DNA of 64,000 bases from an uncultured Clostridium sp. (GCA_946553025.1 CAMNRM010000024.1:1-64000), one strand, 5' to 3'; shown: positions 23,294 to 32,480, numbered from the stretch's first letter. Translations and numbers: made by a program. Notes: generated by a model not told the origin, from the letters alone.

Positions 23294-25711
23294 ATGGCTG
23301 CATCGTATAACCATTCCGCGATTGAAAAAAAGTGGCGGGAAAACTGGGCGAAACATCCCATTAATGTGAATGACGGAAAGAAAGAAAAGTATTATTGTCT
23401 GGATATGTTCCCCTATCCTTCGGGGAGCGGGCTGCATGTGGGGCACTGGAGAGGGTATGTTATTTCGGACGTCTGGAGCCGGTATCAGCTGCTTCGCGGG
23501 AAGTATGTGATTCATCCGATGGGCTGGGATGCGTTTGGGCTTCCGGCGGAGAATTATGCCATTAAGATGGGGACGCACCCGGCGAAGTCCACGGCGGAGA
23601 ATGTGGCGAATATTAAGAAGCAGATTAACCAGATTGCGGCGATTTATGACTGGGATATGGAAGTAAACACGACCGATCCGGGCTTTTATAAGTGGACGCA
23701 GTGGATTTTTGTGCAGATGTTTAAGAAGGGGCTGGCTTATGAGAAGGAGTTTCCGATTAACTGGTGTCCTTCCTGTAAGACGGGGCTTGCGAATGAAGAG
23801 GTTGTGGACGGGTGCTGTGAGCGCTGCGGCACGGCGGTGACGAAGAAGAACCTGCGCCAGTGGATGTTAAAGATTACGGCTTATGCGGAGAGGCTCTTAA
23901 ATGATCTGGATAAGCTGGACTGGCCGGAGAAGGTTAAGAAGATGCAGACGGACTGGATTGGCAAGTCTTACGGTGCCGAAGTGGAGTTCCCGATTGACGG
24001 AAGGGACGAGAAGATTACGGTTTATACGACCAGACCGGATACACTGCACGGGGCGACGTTTATGGTGCTTGCGCCGGAGCATGAACTGGCGAAGAGCCTG
24101 GCGACGGAGGAAACCAGAGAAGCGGTGGAAGCCTATATTTTTGAGTCCTCCATGCGCTCGAATGTGGATCGGATGCAGGCGAAGGAAAAAACGGGCGTGT
24201 TTACCGGAAGCTATGCCATTAATCCGTTAAACGGGGCCAAGACGCCGATCTGGCTTTCGGATTATGTACTGGCGGATTACGGAACCGGTGCGATTATGTG
24301 TGTTCCGGCGCACGATACCAGGGACTTTGAGTTTGCCACGAAGTTTAATATTCCGATTATCCAGGTGATTGCCAAGGACGGAAAAGAGATTGAGAACATG
24401 ACCGAGGCTTATACGGAGGCCAGCGGGATGATGATTAATTCCGGCGAGTGGAACGGGATGGAGTCGGCTGTGCTGAAAAAGGAAGCCCCGATGATGATTG
24501 AGAAGATGGGCATTGGCAAAAAGACGGTAAATTACAAGCTGCGTGACTGGGTATTTTCACGGCAGCGCTACTGGGGCGAGCCGATCCCGATTATCCATTG
24601 TCCGAAGTGCGGCTGCGTTCCGGTTCCTGAGGAGGAACTTCCGCTGACCCTTCCCGAGGTGGAGAGCTATCAGCCGACGGGTACGGGCGAGTCGCCGCTG
24701 GCAGCGATTGACGAGTGGGTGAACTGCACCTGTCCGGTCTGCGGTGCTCCGTCGAAGAGGGAAACGAATACCATGCCGCAGTGGGCAGGTTCCTCCTGGT
24801 ATTTCCTGCGCTATGTGGACAGCAAGAACGATAAGGAACTGGTTTCGAGGGAGAAGGCGGATAAGTATCTTCCGGTGGATATGTATATCGGCGGGGTGGA
24901 ACATGCGGTGCTTCATCTTCTGTATTCCCGGTTCTATACGAAGTTCCTCTGCGATATCGGGGCGATTGATTTTGACGAGCCGTTTAAGAAGCTGTTTAAC
25001 CAGGGCATGATTACCGGAAAGAACGGTATTAAGATGAGCAAGTCCAAGGGCAATGTGGTTTCGCCGGACGATCTGGTGAGAGATTACGGGTGCGATTCCC
25101 TGAGGCTTTATGAACTGTTTGTAGGCCCGCCGGAACTGGATGCCGAGTGGGATGACCGGGGAATTGAAGGCGTTTCGCGTTTCTTAAATCGGTTCTGGAA
25201 GCTGGTGACGGACAGCAAAGATAAAGAGATTCCGGCGACGAAGGAGATGGTAAAGATCCGCCATAAGCTGGTGTTTGATATTGAGCAGAGGTTTAACCAG
25301 TTCAGCTTAAACACCGTAATTTCCGGCTTTATGGAGTATAATAACAAGCTGATGGAGATTGCGAAAAAAGAGGGCGGTATCGATAAGGAAACGTTAAAGA
25401 CCTTTGTTGTCCTTCTTGCACCGTTTGCGCCGCACATCGGCGAGGAACTCTGGGAGCAGCTTGGCGGAACGGACAGCGTATTCCATGCGGCCTGGCCGGA
25501 GTGCGACGAGGAAGCGATGAAGGATGATGAGATTGAGATTGCCGTGCAGGTGAACGGAAAGACGAAGGCCGTTGTCAGCCTTCCTGCGGACGTTTCTAAA
25601 GAAGCAGCAATTGCCGCGGGAAAAGAAGCCGTGGCTGATAAACTCACCGGGACAATCGTTAAAGAAATCTATGTGCCGGGAAGAATTATTAATATCGTGC
25701 AGAAAGGGTAA
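23294..25711 (+). CDS. leuS: Leucine--tRNA ligase
   Basis: 805 residues, the normal bacterial length. Class I synthetase charging tRNA-Leu. The HIGH motif is HVGHWRGY, embedded in MFPYPSGSGLHVGHWRGYVI; the KMSKS loop is KMSKSKGN near residue 580. CP1 editing-domain elements are present (TTRPDTLHGATFMVLAPEH, GTGAIMCVPAHDTRD), as are zinc-type cysteine pairs CPSC/CERC and CPKC/CPVC. The C-terminus has VQVNGKTKA. AGGAGGAG stands directly upstream of the ATG. Controlled by the T-box leader, and followed by a strong terminator. Confidence 0.97.
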   Translation: MAASYNHSAIEKKWRENWAKHPINVNDGKKEKYYCLDMFPYPSGSGLHVGHWRGYVISDVWSRYQLLRGKYVIHPMGWDAFGLPAENYAIKMGTHPAKSTAENVANIKKQINQIAAIYDWDMEVNTTDPGFYKWTQWIFVQMFKKGLAYEKEFPINWCPSCKTGLANEEVVDGCCERCGTAVTKKNLRQWMLKITAYAERLLNDLDKLDWPEKVKKMQTDWIGKSYGAEVEFPIDGRDEKITVYTTRPDTLHGATFMVLAPEHELAKSLATEETREAVEAYIFESSMRSNVDRMQAKEKTGVFTGSYAINPLNGAKTPIWLSDYVLADYGTGAIMCVPAHDTRDFEFATKFNIPIIQVIAKDGKEIENMTEAYTEASGMMINSGEWNGMESAVLKKEAPMMIEKMGIGKKTVNYKLRDWVFSRQRYWGEPIPIIHCPKCGCVPVPEEELPLTLPEVESYQPTGTGESPLAAIDEWVNCTCPVCGAPSKRETNTMPQWAGSSWYFLRYVDSKNDKELVSREKADKYLPVDMYIGGVEHAVLHLLYSRFYTKFLCDIGAIDFDEPFKKLFNQGMITGKNGIKMSKSKGNVVSPDDLVRDYGCDSLRLYELFVGPPELDAEWDDRGIEGVSRFLNRFWKLVTDSKDKEIPATKEMVKIRHKLVFDIEQRFNQFSLNTVISGFMEYNNKLMEIAKKEGGIDKETLKTFVVLLAPFAPHIGEELWEQLGGTDSVFHAAWPECDEEAMKDDEIEIAVQVNGKTKAVVSLPADVSKEAAIAAGKEAVADKLTGTIVKEIYVPGRIINIVQKG

Positions 25712-25716
25712 GAAGT

Positions 25717-25742
25717 GTTATTGTGAACTTGTAAACCCTAAC
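25717..25742. repeat. Degenerate copy of the 26-bp palindromic repeat
   Basis: GTTATTGTGAACTTG and AACCCTAAC align with the repeat at 16587 and 18888 but have lost arm pairing. Lies just after leuS. Confidence 0.5.
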
Positions 25743-25776
25743 GAAGAAGTCCCTGGCGGCGGAAAAGCCGTTGAAG

Positions 25777-25811
25777 AAAAGCGCCTTTTTTCATGAGGAA
25801 AAGGCGCTTTT
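25777..25811 (+). terminator. leuS terminator
   Basis: AAAAGCGCCTTTT (25777-25789) and AAAAGGCGCTTTT (25799-25811) form a perfect 13-bp stem with a 9-base loop; it can act in both directions. Confidence 0.85.
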
Positions 25812-25872
25812 GTACAGTTTTTGCAAGGCTGTTTTTATTTGCTGCTTTTAACGGGCAAGAGCACATCATCCA

Positions 25873-26685
25873 TTAGTCCACCGAATAATTCAGCTTCACC
25901 GTGATCGATGCTGTTTTATACCGGGAACTGGTGTTAAAGGTTCCGCCGGAGCTGTAGCCCTCGTTTGCCGAATTGCGGGCGGTGATCTGGAATACGCCCA
26001 GGTTTGCAGTGAGAAGGTTTCCAAGGTTTGCGCCGCTGCCCTCTGCCATAATGTCGATTCGTTCCTTGGCGTTGGCGGTGGCTTTTTCGATAAGTTCAAG
26101 CTTCATCTCATCCAACCTGGTATAGTAGTATTCTGGGTGCTCGGATTCAAATTCCACACCGGATTCAATCAGCTGGGTAATATCGCGGGAAATGCTTTCG
26201 ACCTTGTCCACATCGGAGGAGGATACGGTAAGGCTCTGGGTGAGATCGTAGCCGTTTTCTTCATCGCCGATATAATTTCCCTCTTCGTCGTAGCGGGAGG
26301 TGTAGCTTTGGGAAATGCTGACCGAGGAAAATGCCATCTCGTCGGCAGCGACCCCATTATCCTCTAAGTATTTTTGTACCAGCTGGGCGTCATTTTTAAT
26401 GCTGCTGTAAGCGTCTTTTGGTGTTTCGCCGTGGACGCAAAAGCTTCCCCGCCATACAATTAAGTCCGAGGCAAAGTCACAGCTTGCAGAACCCGTGGCG
26501 GAAAGGCCATTGCCGCCTCCGGCCTTGCGAAAGCCAAGGATGGCATTCATCAGCATGGAGGTGCAGATGATGGCGGCACCCCCCAGGATGAGTGCGGTGA
26601 GAACCGGGCAGATCTGCGGTAAAATTCCGCGGCTCTGTGCGGTTTTGGTGTTTTGGGTAATTGGTGTGTTTTCTTTTTCTTCCAT
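25873..26685 (-). CDS. SIMPL (DUF541) domain protein, membrane anchored
   Basis: 270 residues. One N-terminal transmembrane helix (LTALILGGAAIICTSMLMNAIL) follows a short cytoplasmic tail. The outer part fits the SIMPL/DUF541 fold: an N-terminal strand with SDLIVWRGSF, VQKYLEDNGVAADEM, YDLTQSLTVSSSDVDKVESI and a TANAKERIDIMAEGSGANLG helix that is the most conserved family segment. The role of the family is poorly known (envelope stress, complex assembly). The ATG at 26685 has AGGAGGG upstream; the frame continues 30 codons further up as low-complexity Lys/Thr sequence that is probably not translated. Confidence 0.85.
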   Translation of the reverse strand: MEEKENTPITQNTKTAQSRGILPQICPVLTALILGGAAIICTSMLMNAILGFRKAGGGNGLSATGSASCDFASDLIVWRGSFCVHGETPKDAYSSIKNDAQLVQKYLEDNGVAADEMAFSSVSISQSYTSRYDEEGNYIGDEENGYDLTQSLTVSSSDVDKVESISRDITQLIESGVEFESEHPEYYYTRLDEMKLELIEKATANAKERIDIMAEGSGANLGNLLTANLGVFQITARNSANEGYSSGGTFNTSSRYKTASITVKLNYSVD

Positions 26686-26952
26686 GGAATGCCCTCCTGT
26701 TTTGTTTTTTGTGGCTGTGGTTTTCGTGTTTTTAGTATTTTTGTGTTTTTCTTTCAAGGATTTCTGGAATTTCAAGTATTTCTGGAATTGATTGTAAAAT
26801 TATTTTCTGATGAAGTCAACGGACGATTTTATTAAGGTTTTTTATTGCATACATTGTAATAAATTGACAAACCCTTATTTACATTGTCCGGCAAAAATGA
26901 TATAAGAAATGGTAGGAAATAAAGATGTACGAATGTCCGTCAGGATAGGGGG

Positions 26953-28035
26953 ATGGCGATGCAGAAGATATTGGTGGTGGATGATTCACCGATGAACCGT
27001 GAATTGCTGGATGAGATATTAAAGGACGATTACCAGGTAGTGACCGCAGAGGACGGGATGTGTGCACTGTGGCTTATGGAACAGGAGATAGAGGAGATTG
27101 CTGCGGTTATCTCGGATTTGATGATGCCGAGGATGGACGGCTATGCGCTGGTTGAGGAAATGAAGTGCAGGGGGTGGCTTGGCAAGGTTCCGGTGCTGAT
27201 TATCAGCAGTGAGAATGCGGTTGAGGCAGAGAATCACTGCTTTGAACTGGGGGTGACGGATTTTATCCACAAGCCTTTTGTCGGTTCTGTCGTGAAGAAT
27301 CGGGTGAAGAATACGATTGAGCTGTTTGTCTGCAAAAATGCGCTGGAGCAGAAGGTTAAGGAACAGGCAGTAACCTTGGAGGAGCAGAGGCAGATTATCC
27401 GCAGGCAGACGGAAAAGCTGAAGGAGATGAAGTCGTTTAACCGCCTGATGATGGAGTTTCGTTCCGTAATTATGGAGGTGGAAACAAGGCTTAAGGTGCT
27501 GAATGCGGAGTTTTCCGAGGCGTATAACCGAAATCCTTTTGAAGCGATTAAAAGCCGTTTAAAATCCCCGGAAAGTATTTATGAAAAACTGGAGCGCAGG
27601 GGATTTCCGGTGACGGTGGAGAGTATCCGGGAGAATCTAACGGATGTAGCCGGACTGCGGGTTATCTGTTCGTTTCCCGATGATATCTACCGTCTGGCGG
27701 ATCTTTTGATTCAGCAGGACGATATTCTTTTAAAAAGCAGGAAGGATTATATTAAGAATCCAAAGACCAACGGTTACCGCAGCCTTCATTTAATCTTAAG
27801 CGTGCCGATTTACCTGCCGGGCGGAAAGAAATATATGAATGTCGAGGTGCAGTTCCGCACGATTGCCATGGATTTCTGGGCGAGCCTGGAACACAAGCTG
27901 AAGTATAAAAAGAAGGTGGCGGATACCGGGGAAATTGAAGAACAGTTAAAGAAATGCGCGGATTCCATTGAAGATCTTGATTACCAGATGCAGAAGATTC
28001 GGGATAAGATTGAGCACGGGCAGGATAGCCTATAG
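26953..28035 (+). CDS. Response-regulator receiver fused to a RelA/SpoT-type (p)ppGpp synthetase domain
   Basis: 360 residues. Residues 5-118 are a receiver domain: VVDDSPMN acid pair, phosphoacceptor Asp55 in ISDLMMPRMDG, IISSEN and FIHKPF (Lys). A coiled coil rich in Glu/Gln/Lys spans about 120-165. Residues about 180-345 are a small alarmone synthetase domain: SPESIYEKLERR, LTDVAGLRVIC, KNPKTNGYRSLHL, VEVQFRTIAMDFWASLEHKL and KYKK, all the catalytic and ATP/GTP-binding blocks of SAS enzymes. No HD hydrolase domain. It is predicted to make (p)ppGpp under phosphorelay control. No cognate kinase is adjacent. GGGGG lies before ATG 26953; ATG 26959 is an alternative. Confidence 0.88.
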   Translation: MAMQKILVVDDSPMNRELLDEILKDDYQVVTAEDGMCALWLMEQEIEEIAAVISDLMMPRMDGYALVEEMKCRGWLGKVPVLIISSENAVEAENHCFELGVTDFIHKPFVGSVVKNRVKNTIELFVCKNALEQKVKEQAVTLEEQRQIIRRQTEKLKEMKSFNRLMMEFRSVIMEVETRLKVLNAEFSEAYNRNPFEAIKSRLKSPESIYEKLERRGFPVTVESIRENLTDVAGLRVICSFPDDIYRLADLLIQQDDILLKSRKDYIKNPKTNGYRSLHLILSVPIYLPGGKKYMNVEVQFRTIAMDFWASLEHKLKYKKKVADTGEIEEQLKKCADSIEDLDYQMQKIRDKIEHGQDSL

Positions 28036-28106
28036 GGATGGGATAATGAAAAAATAAAAGGTGAAAAAGAAACAAACGGGTAAAATCTGGCAATACTAAT
28101 CATGAG

Positions 28107-28739
28107 GTGAAGATCATGATAAAGAAAAAACCAGAACATATTGGGATTATCCCGGACGGAAACCGGCGCTGGGCAGGGAATCAGGGGATGGAAAAGCAGG
28201 AGGGCTATCACTACGGGCTGGACCCCGGAATGCGGCTTTTGCAGCTGGCAAAGCAGGCTGGAATTAAGGAAATCACCTATTATGGCTATACGGTGGATAA
28301 CTGCAAACGGCCGCGGGAGCAGTTTGCCGCCTTTCAGCGTGCCTGTGTAAAGGCTGTGGATATGCTGGCTTTGGAAGGGGCAGATCTTTTGGTGATTGGC
28401 GATACAGCATCAAAGTGTTTTCCCAAAGAACTCCTCCCTTACTGCGAAAGAACCCCGATCTGCGGCGGAGGAATCAAGGTGAATTTCCTGGTCAATTACG
28501 GGTGGAAATGGGATTTATCCCATATGCAGCAGGACGGACAGCCCTATTCTAAGGAAATTTCCCGGATGGATTTAATTATCCGCTGGGGCGGGATGTGCAG
28601 GCTTTCCGGGTTTCTGCCGCTGCAGTCGGTTTATGCCGATATTTACGTAGAACCCCATTTATGGCCTGACTTTTCGGACGAGGATTTTTTCCGGGCGCTG
28701 GAGTGGTATAAGCAGCAGGATGTTACTCTGGGGGGTTAG
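28107..28739 (+). CDS. Short isoprenyl transferase (undecaprenyl diphosphate synthase family)
   Basis: 210 residues, shorter than the roughly 240-250 of UppS. IGIIPDGNRRWAGNQGM contains the catalytic Asp and the conserved NRRWA, and DLIIRWGGMCRLSGFLP corresponds to the usual DLxIRTxGExRxSxFL block with GG for the TxGE, while SVYADIYVEPHLWPDFS ends the family pattern. The changed allylic/Mg site and short length suggest a divergent paralogue making a different chain length, not the essential UppS. The stop overlaps the stop of the convergent sensor kinase by four bases. Confidence 0.75.
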   Translation: MKIMIKKKPEHIGIIPDGNRRWAGNQGMEKQEGYHYGLDPGMRLLQLAKQAGIKEITYYGYTVDNCKRPREQFAAFQRACVKAVDMLALEGADLLVIGDTASKCFPKELLPYCERTPICGGGIKVNFLVNYGWKWDLSHMQQDGQPYSKEISRMDLIIRWGGMCRLSGFLPLQSVYADIYVEPHLWPDFSDEDFFRALEWYKQQDVTLGG

Positions 28740-30124
28740 CGTGTGTTGATAAATGCATTCCCGGTGTTGTCCGGCGCTGTGTTTTTTTGCATCCGTCCTG
28801 ACGGGTTGAGAAAGACCGAGGCATAGAATACTTCGTTTTCGCATTGAAAATCAGCGATTCCATGGTACTGCGCGGCGATGTTTCGGATAGAGAGCGTTCC
28901 CAGGCCGGGGCCTTCGTGTTTGGTCGAGGGAATGATCGGGTCGTTTTGGCGGAAGGTACTCGGGCAGGAATTGTCCACAATAATCGAAACGGCGCAATCG
29001 CCGGCGATTTGTGCGCGAACCCGGATAAAGGGGGTTTTGCCGGAGTACTGGCGGCAGGAATCCACGGCATTTTCCAGGAGATTTCCAAATAAAATGCAGA
29101 TGTCCGGCTCCTCAATCGCCATCTTTTCCGGCAGCTTAATCTGGGTGTCAAACTGGATTTTCTCGTCCGCTGCTTTTTCCGCGTAGTAGCGGATAACCGT
29201 GTCAACAGCATAGTTGCTGCAATAGACCTTTCCTGTATTTAAGGGAAGGCTTTTTCCGTATTTGTCGATATAATCTCTAAGCGTTTCGTTATCGCCCTTA
29301 TCTAAATAGGCTTGAATCAGGTTCAGGTGCTGGCGCAGATCGTGGCGTGCGCGGCGGGTTTCCTCGATTTGCTTTTGCAGCTGGATGTATTGAAGGTGCT
29401 GCATGGAGATAAGTTTTTCCTGGTTTCTGGCCCGTTCCTGGGCTTCGCCCTGGAGTCTTAGGGATTCTAACGAGTCAATAAAAAGATAGTAAATGGTGAT
29501 AAAAATAATCAGCAGGGCCATCCTGGCGATAAGGAAGGTCAGGCCGCTGGTGCTGATCATATTAAAATTCCAGGTTAATAAGAGGACAATAAAGGTGGTA
29601 AGCGCGGGAAGCAGCCACACCATGGACCATAGCCTGGGGGCATAGCTTTTCAGTACCCGTTCTTTGGTGATATTTAAAAAATACAGCATAAAGGGTGCGG
29701 ATAAAAGGCAGGGAAACAGGCGGAGCATGGTGTGCAGGGGCGAACCCAGCCAAACATAGGGCGTCTGCGGGTTATAAAAAAACTGAATGGCTAAAAAGAC
29801 GGAAATTCCCCGTATAATCATCATATAATCCAACACCATGATATAGATAAAGAGCAGTTTGGGAAGTTCCGTGCGGATGCAGGAAAAGTAAATAATCATG
29901 GAAGTGACGGCAAAGAAGATGTCAATATTGCGCACGTCCTGCCCCGCCTGGTAGAGGTAGCAGCAGACGAAAAACTGCGCACAGAGGTTGCTTCCTGCAA
30001 GAAGGAAAACCATCCATGACGGAAAGCGGAAATTATCCCGGAAAGGGTAGTAGGCGAGCAGGTGAACCGGCGAAAGCTCCAGAATATAACAAAATGAAGC
30101 AAGTAAAGCTTCCGATGTAAACAT
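28736..30124 (-). CDS. GHKL-type sensor histidine kinase (AgrC-like)
   Basis: 462 residues. About six N-terminal transmembrane segments are followed by a helix (RARNQEKLISMQHLQYIQLQ) and the HisKA-like box RRARHDLRQHLNLIQAYLD with the phospho-His. The ATPase core shows NLLENAVDSC (N box), IIVDNSCPS and GLGTLSIRNIAAQY (G box). This is the layout of peptide-sensing AgrC/ComD/BlpH-type kinases. The start is ATG 30124, preceded by GGAGG; two further upstream ATGs overlap that site. It pairs with the LytTR regulator 126 bases upstream. No AgrB/AgrD-like peptide genes were seen. Confidence 0.87.
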   Translation of the reverse strand: MFTSEALLASFCYILELSPVHLLAYYPFRDNFRFPSWMVFLLAGSNLCAQFFVCCYLYQAGQDVRNIDIFFAVTSMIIYFSCIRTELPKLLFIYIMVLDYMMIIRGISVFLAIQFFYNPQTPYVWLGSPLHTMLRLFPCLLSAPFMLYFLNITKERVLKSYAPRLWSMVWLLPALTTFIVLLLTWNFNMISTSGLTFLIARMALLIIFITIYYLFIDSLESLRLQGEAQERARNQEKLISMQHLQYIQLQKQIEETRRARHDLRQHLNLIQAYLDKGDNETLRDYIDKYGKSLPLNTGKVYCSNYAVDTVIRYYAEKAADEKIQFDTQIKLPEKMAIEEPDICILFGNLLENAVDSCRQYSGKTPFIRVRAQIAGDCAVSIIVDNSCPSTFRQNDPIIPSTKHEGPGLGTLSIRNIAAQYHGIADFQCENEVFYASVFLNPSGRMQKNTAPDNTGNAFINTR

Positions 30125-30250
30125 AAATTCCTCCATTCTGTACACGTTTCTGTCAGAACCCCGGTTTTTTTAAGGTTAAGTCAAAGGAAATTCGCAATGC
30201 CCGATAAAGCGAAAGACTTCCCTGCTACGTGAAAATAAAAATCTGCCGGA

Positions 30251-31000
30251 TTACGTATTTCGTGTACGCTTAAACAGATAATTGGCATAGGCCATCTGCA
30301 TTTCTTTATATTTGGAACGGCTGATGGGGATTCTGTATCCATTGGTCAGGACAAAATCTTTGGTTTCTAGGGAACGCACATAATCCAGATTGACGATGTA
30401 TCCCCGACAGCAATTCTGGAAGCGAAATCCCTGATGAAAATCCCCGTATTCTCCCATGGGGCTTAGCAGGGAAAGGAAGGCTTCCAGCGTCATATAAGGT
30501 TTAATCACGTCGCTGTTTTCTGCCGTGTAAATTTCCAGAAAATGTCCGATAGAACGAACATAGAAAATATCATCCACCAGCAAATGCCGCACCGTGCGGC
30601 TTTCTTTGATTTCAATGAAATGCTGGAATTTCCTGCTGTCAATAAGGCGATTCATCGTGGAAAACAGGCGTTCTTTTTCCACAGGTTTTAAGATATAGTC
30701 AACGGCCTGGACACTGTAGCCTTCCAGCGCATAGCTCTCTTCTACGGTAATAAAAATAATGGGAACAAAATGGTCCTGAGCGCGTACACGGTGGGCAATA
30801 TCCATACCGGAAATCCCCCCCAGCTGATTATCCAGAAAAAGAATATCATACCGTCCGGGCCAAAAGCCGGAAAGAAACTGTTCTCCGCTGGTAAAAAGAG
30901 AAATTTCATGGATAATATGGCGCGGTTCTAAGTAAGTGCAGAGAAGGTTCTTTAAGGACTGTAAATCTGTTTCCAGATCATCGACAATAGCTAAATGCAT
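30251..31000 (-). CDS. LytTR-family response regulator
   Basis: 249 residues. The receiver domain has VDDLETD, ILFLDNQLGG (phospho-Asp), IFITVEE and DYILKPVEKERL. The C-terminal LytTR DNA-binding domain shows VRHLLVDDIFYVRSIGHFLEI, FHQGFRFQNCCRGYIVNLDYV and NGYRIPISRSKYKEMQMAY. Such proteins bind direct repeats near bacteriocin, virulence or competence promoters. ATG 31000 has GGAG about ten bases upstream; the open frame runs 63 codons further up over the divergent promoter and is not credible as coding. Forms a two-component pair with the adjacent GHKL kinase. Confidence 0.9.
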   Translation of the reverse strand: MHLAIVDDLETDLQSLKNLLCTYLEPRHIIHEISLFTSGEQFLSGFWPGRYDILFLDNQLGGISGMDIAHRVRAQDHFVPIIFITVEESYALEGYSVQAVDYILKPVEKERLFSTMNRLIDSRKFQHFIEIKESRTVRHLLVDDIFYVRSIGHFLEIYTAENSDVIKPYMTLEAFLSLLSPMGEYGDFHQGFRFQNCCRGYIVNLDYVRSLETKDFVLTNGYRIPISRSKYKEMQMAYANYLFKRTRNT

Positions 31001-31022
31001 AAAGCTGGCTCCTTTCCTTTTC

Positions 31023-31051
31023 ATTATAGCAAAATCCATCCTTTCTTGTAA
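31023..31051 (-). promoter_or_regulatory. Promoter of the LytTR/kinase pair
   Basis: Minus-strand TTACAA (31051-31046) and perfect TATAAT (31028-31023) with a 17-base spacer. Confidence 0.6.
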
Positions 31052-31090
31052 AACCATTCGTGCGAAAAAAGTTCCGTTGGTGCTATTTTG

Positions 31091-31120
31091 TTGAAATAAA
31101 AAGATAAGAAATGGTATGAT
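31091..31120 (+). promoter_or_regulatory. Promoter of the RsbW/STAS/type IV secretion array
   Basis: TTGAAA (31091-31096) and TATGAT (31115-31120) with 18 bases between, 43 bases before the RsbW-like start. No other strong promoter was noticed before the VirD4-like gene. Confidence 0.5.
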
Positions 31121-31163
31121 AAGTTGCAAGTGTATTCTTGAAAAAAGCCGGGGGGATAAGAGG

Positions 31164-31625
31164 ATGAAAAAGATAACCGTACCGGCCTTCATTGACAGGC
31201 TGCAGCAGGTTTTGGCACAGATAGCAGGTTTTTTGGAGCAGGAAGGATGCCCGGAAAATGAACGGCGTCTGATAGAAATATCCGCAGAAGAGCTTTTTAC
31301 GAATATTGTATCCTATGCTTATGGCAAGTATCCCGGGATAAGCAGGGAAAACGGACAGGTGCAGGTGGAATACGGCGTGAATCTTCTGCCCGAAGGGGAA
31401 AAGCAGGCAGATATCTGCTTTATAGATCAGGGAAAGCCGTTTAATCCGTTTGCCAGAGAAGATCCGGATCTTACCCTTTCCTTAGAAGAGCGTCCGGTCG
31501 GCGGACTTGGAATTTATATGGTGAAGCAGTTTATGGATCAGGCAGAATACCGCTATGAAAAGGGCTTTAATGTAACGACGATAAGTAAGAGATTCCGCCC
31601 GGAGGGGGAGAGGAAATCGGGATGA
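31164..31625 (+). CDS. RsbW/SpoIIAB-like anti-sigma serine kinase (HATPase)
   Basis: 153 residues. Short GHKL ATPase of the RsbW type: EISAEELFTNIVSYAY (N box with the Glu/Asn pair), ICFIDQGKPFNPF (G1, D-x-G) and PVGGLGIYMVKQFMDQAEY (G2). In known systems such kinases bind and phosphorylate STAS antagonists and hold or release a sigma factor or other partner. Here the STAS protein is two genes downstream and the phosphatase is at 52961, but no sigma gene is present, so the output partner may be something else. ATG 31164 follows GGGGGATAAGAGG; the frame extends upstream without a ribosome site. Its stop overlaps the next start by ATGA. Confidence 0.85.
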   Translation: MKKITVPAFIDRLQQVLAQIAGFLEQEGCPENERRLIEISAEELFTNIVSYAYGKYPGISRENGQVQVEYGVNLLPEGEKQADICFIDQGKPFNPFAREDPDLTLSLEERPVGGLGIYMVKQFMDQAEYRYEKGFNVTTISKRFRPEGERKSG

Positions 31626-32212
31626 AAACATTTTTCGATACAGAATTTCTGGAAAGCCAGGTTTTCGGGGAAGGTGAAGCCGAATACGAAGAGGAAAACC
31701 GCATAACAGACGGTGACAGGTCAGATCCTGATGCAGAGGAAGAGGAAATTGAGGAAGCCGAAGAGGACGAGGAAGCCGAGGAAATTCCCGTGGAACTGAC
31801 GCTTAACTTGGAGGATGGGAGAACGCTTTGCTGCCGGGTTTCGGGTGTTTTTATGGAGCAGGAAAAAGAATACATCGCACTGGAAGCCGACGGAAACGAA
31901 GATGAGGGAATGATTTTTTTGATGGGGCTGTCCCAGGGAGAAGAGGATGAACTAAGGCTCAGACCTTTGGAGGATGAAGAAGAGCGGGAAGCCGCCTTTT
32001 CGGCCTTTTTCCGTATGGTGGAAGAAGAGGATTATGCCGCACAGGCGGAGATTTATGCAGGGCAGGAGGGCACAGAAGCGGCTGAACCGGACGCAGGACA
32101 GGAAAGCGCACAAGCGGCTGAGCCGGACGCAGGACAGGGAAGCCCGCAAGCTATGGCGGCAGCAGAAAATAAAGCAGATGCAGAAAGTGAGAATAAAGAT
32201 GACAGAGATTAA
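31622..32212 (+). CDS. DUF1292-like acidic protein
   Basis: 196 residues and very acidic. A central segment, residues about 57-125 (PVELTLNLEDGRTLCCRVSG onward, EYIALEADGNEDEGMIF, LRPLEDEEEREAAF, FFRMVEEEDY), follows the DUF1292/YrzB pattern of the Firmicutes, whose function is not established. It is flanked by Glu/Asp-rich linkers, and the tail holds three repeats of the type EPDAGQES. It overlaps RsbW by ATGA and STAS by 14 bases, so the three are coupled in translation. An acidic partner protein in the switching module is an inference. Confidence 0.7.
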   Translation: MKTFFDTEFLESQVFGEGEAEYEEENRITDGDRSDPDAEEEEIEEAEEDEEAEEIPVELTLNLEDGRTLCCRVSGVFMEQEKEYIALEADGNEDEGMIFLMGLSQGEEDELRLRPLEDEEEREAAFSAFFRMVEEEDYAAQAEIYAGQEGTEAAEPDAGQESAQAAEPDAGQGSPQAMAAAENKADAESENKDDRD

Positions 32213-32480
32213 AACAGAAAAAAAGATAGATGCAGCGACAGCGCCCAAGCTGGATGCCAGGTTAAAGGAACTTCTGGCCGGAGGGGAGAATGCATTGGTT
32301 GTCGATATGGAGGATACCACCTATATCTCTTCCGTGGGTCTGCGTGCCTTTGTTTCGGCCCAGAAGAAGCTGAATAAGAGCGGCGGAACGATGGTGCTCA
32401 CCCATGTAAAGCCCTGTATCCTGGAAATTTTTGAAGTGACCGGGTTTGCGGGTGTGCTTACGATTGAGAGTGATGATTAG
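32199..32480 (+). CDS. STAS-domain anti-sigma factor antagonist (RsbV/SpoIIAA-like)
   Basis: 93 residues, a single STAS domain. EKKIDAATAPKLDARL starts the fold, ALVVDMEDTTYISSVGLRAF contains the canonical DxxxxxSS(V)GLR with the Ser pair that is phosphorylated by an RsbW-type kinase, and MVLTHVKPCILEIFEVTG ends it. ATG 32199 overlaps the previous gene; ATG 32178 in the same frame is an alternative. With the RsbW-like kinase and the SpoIIE phosphatase at 52961 it completes a partner-switching cycle. Confidence 0.92.
   Translation: MTEIKTEKKIDAATAPKLDARLKELLAGGENALVVDMEDTTYISSVGLRAFVSAQKKLNKSGGTMVLTHVKPCILEIFEVTGFAGVLTIESDD

Noticed and set aside
30251-31192. Extended start of the LytTR regulator reaching 31192
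   Set aside because: The extra 63 codons cover the divergent promoter region and lack family sequence; ATG 31000 has a ribosome site and starts directly at the receiver domain.
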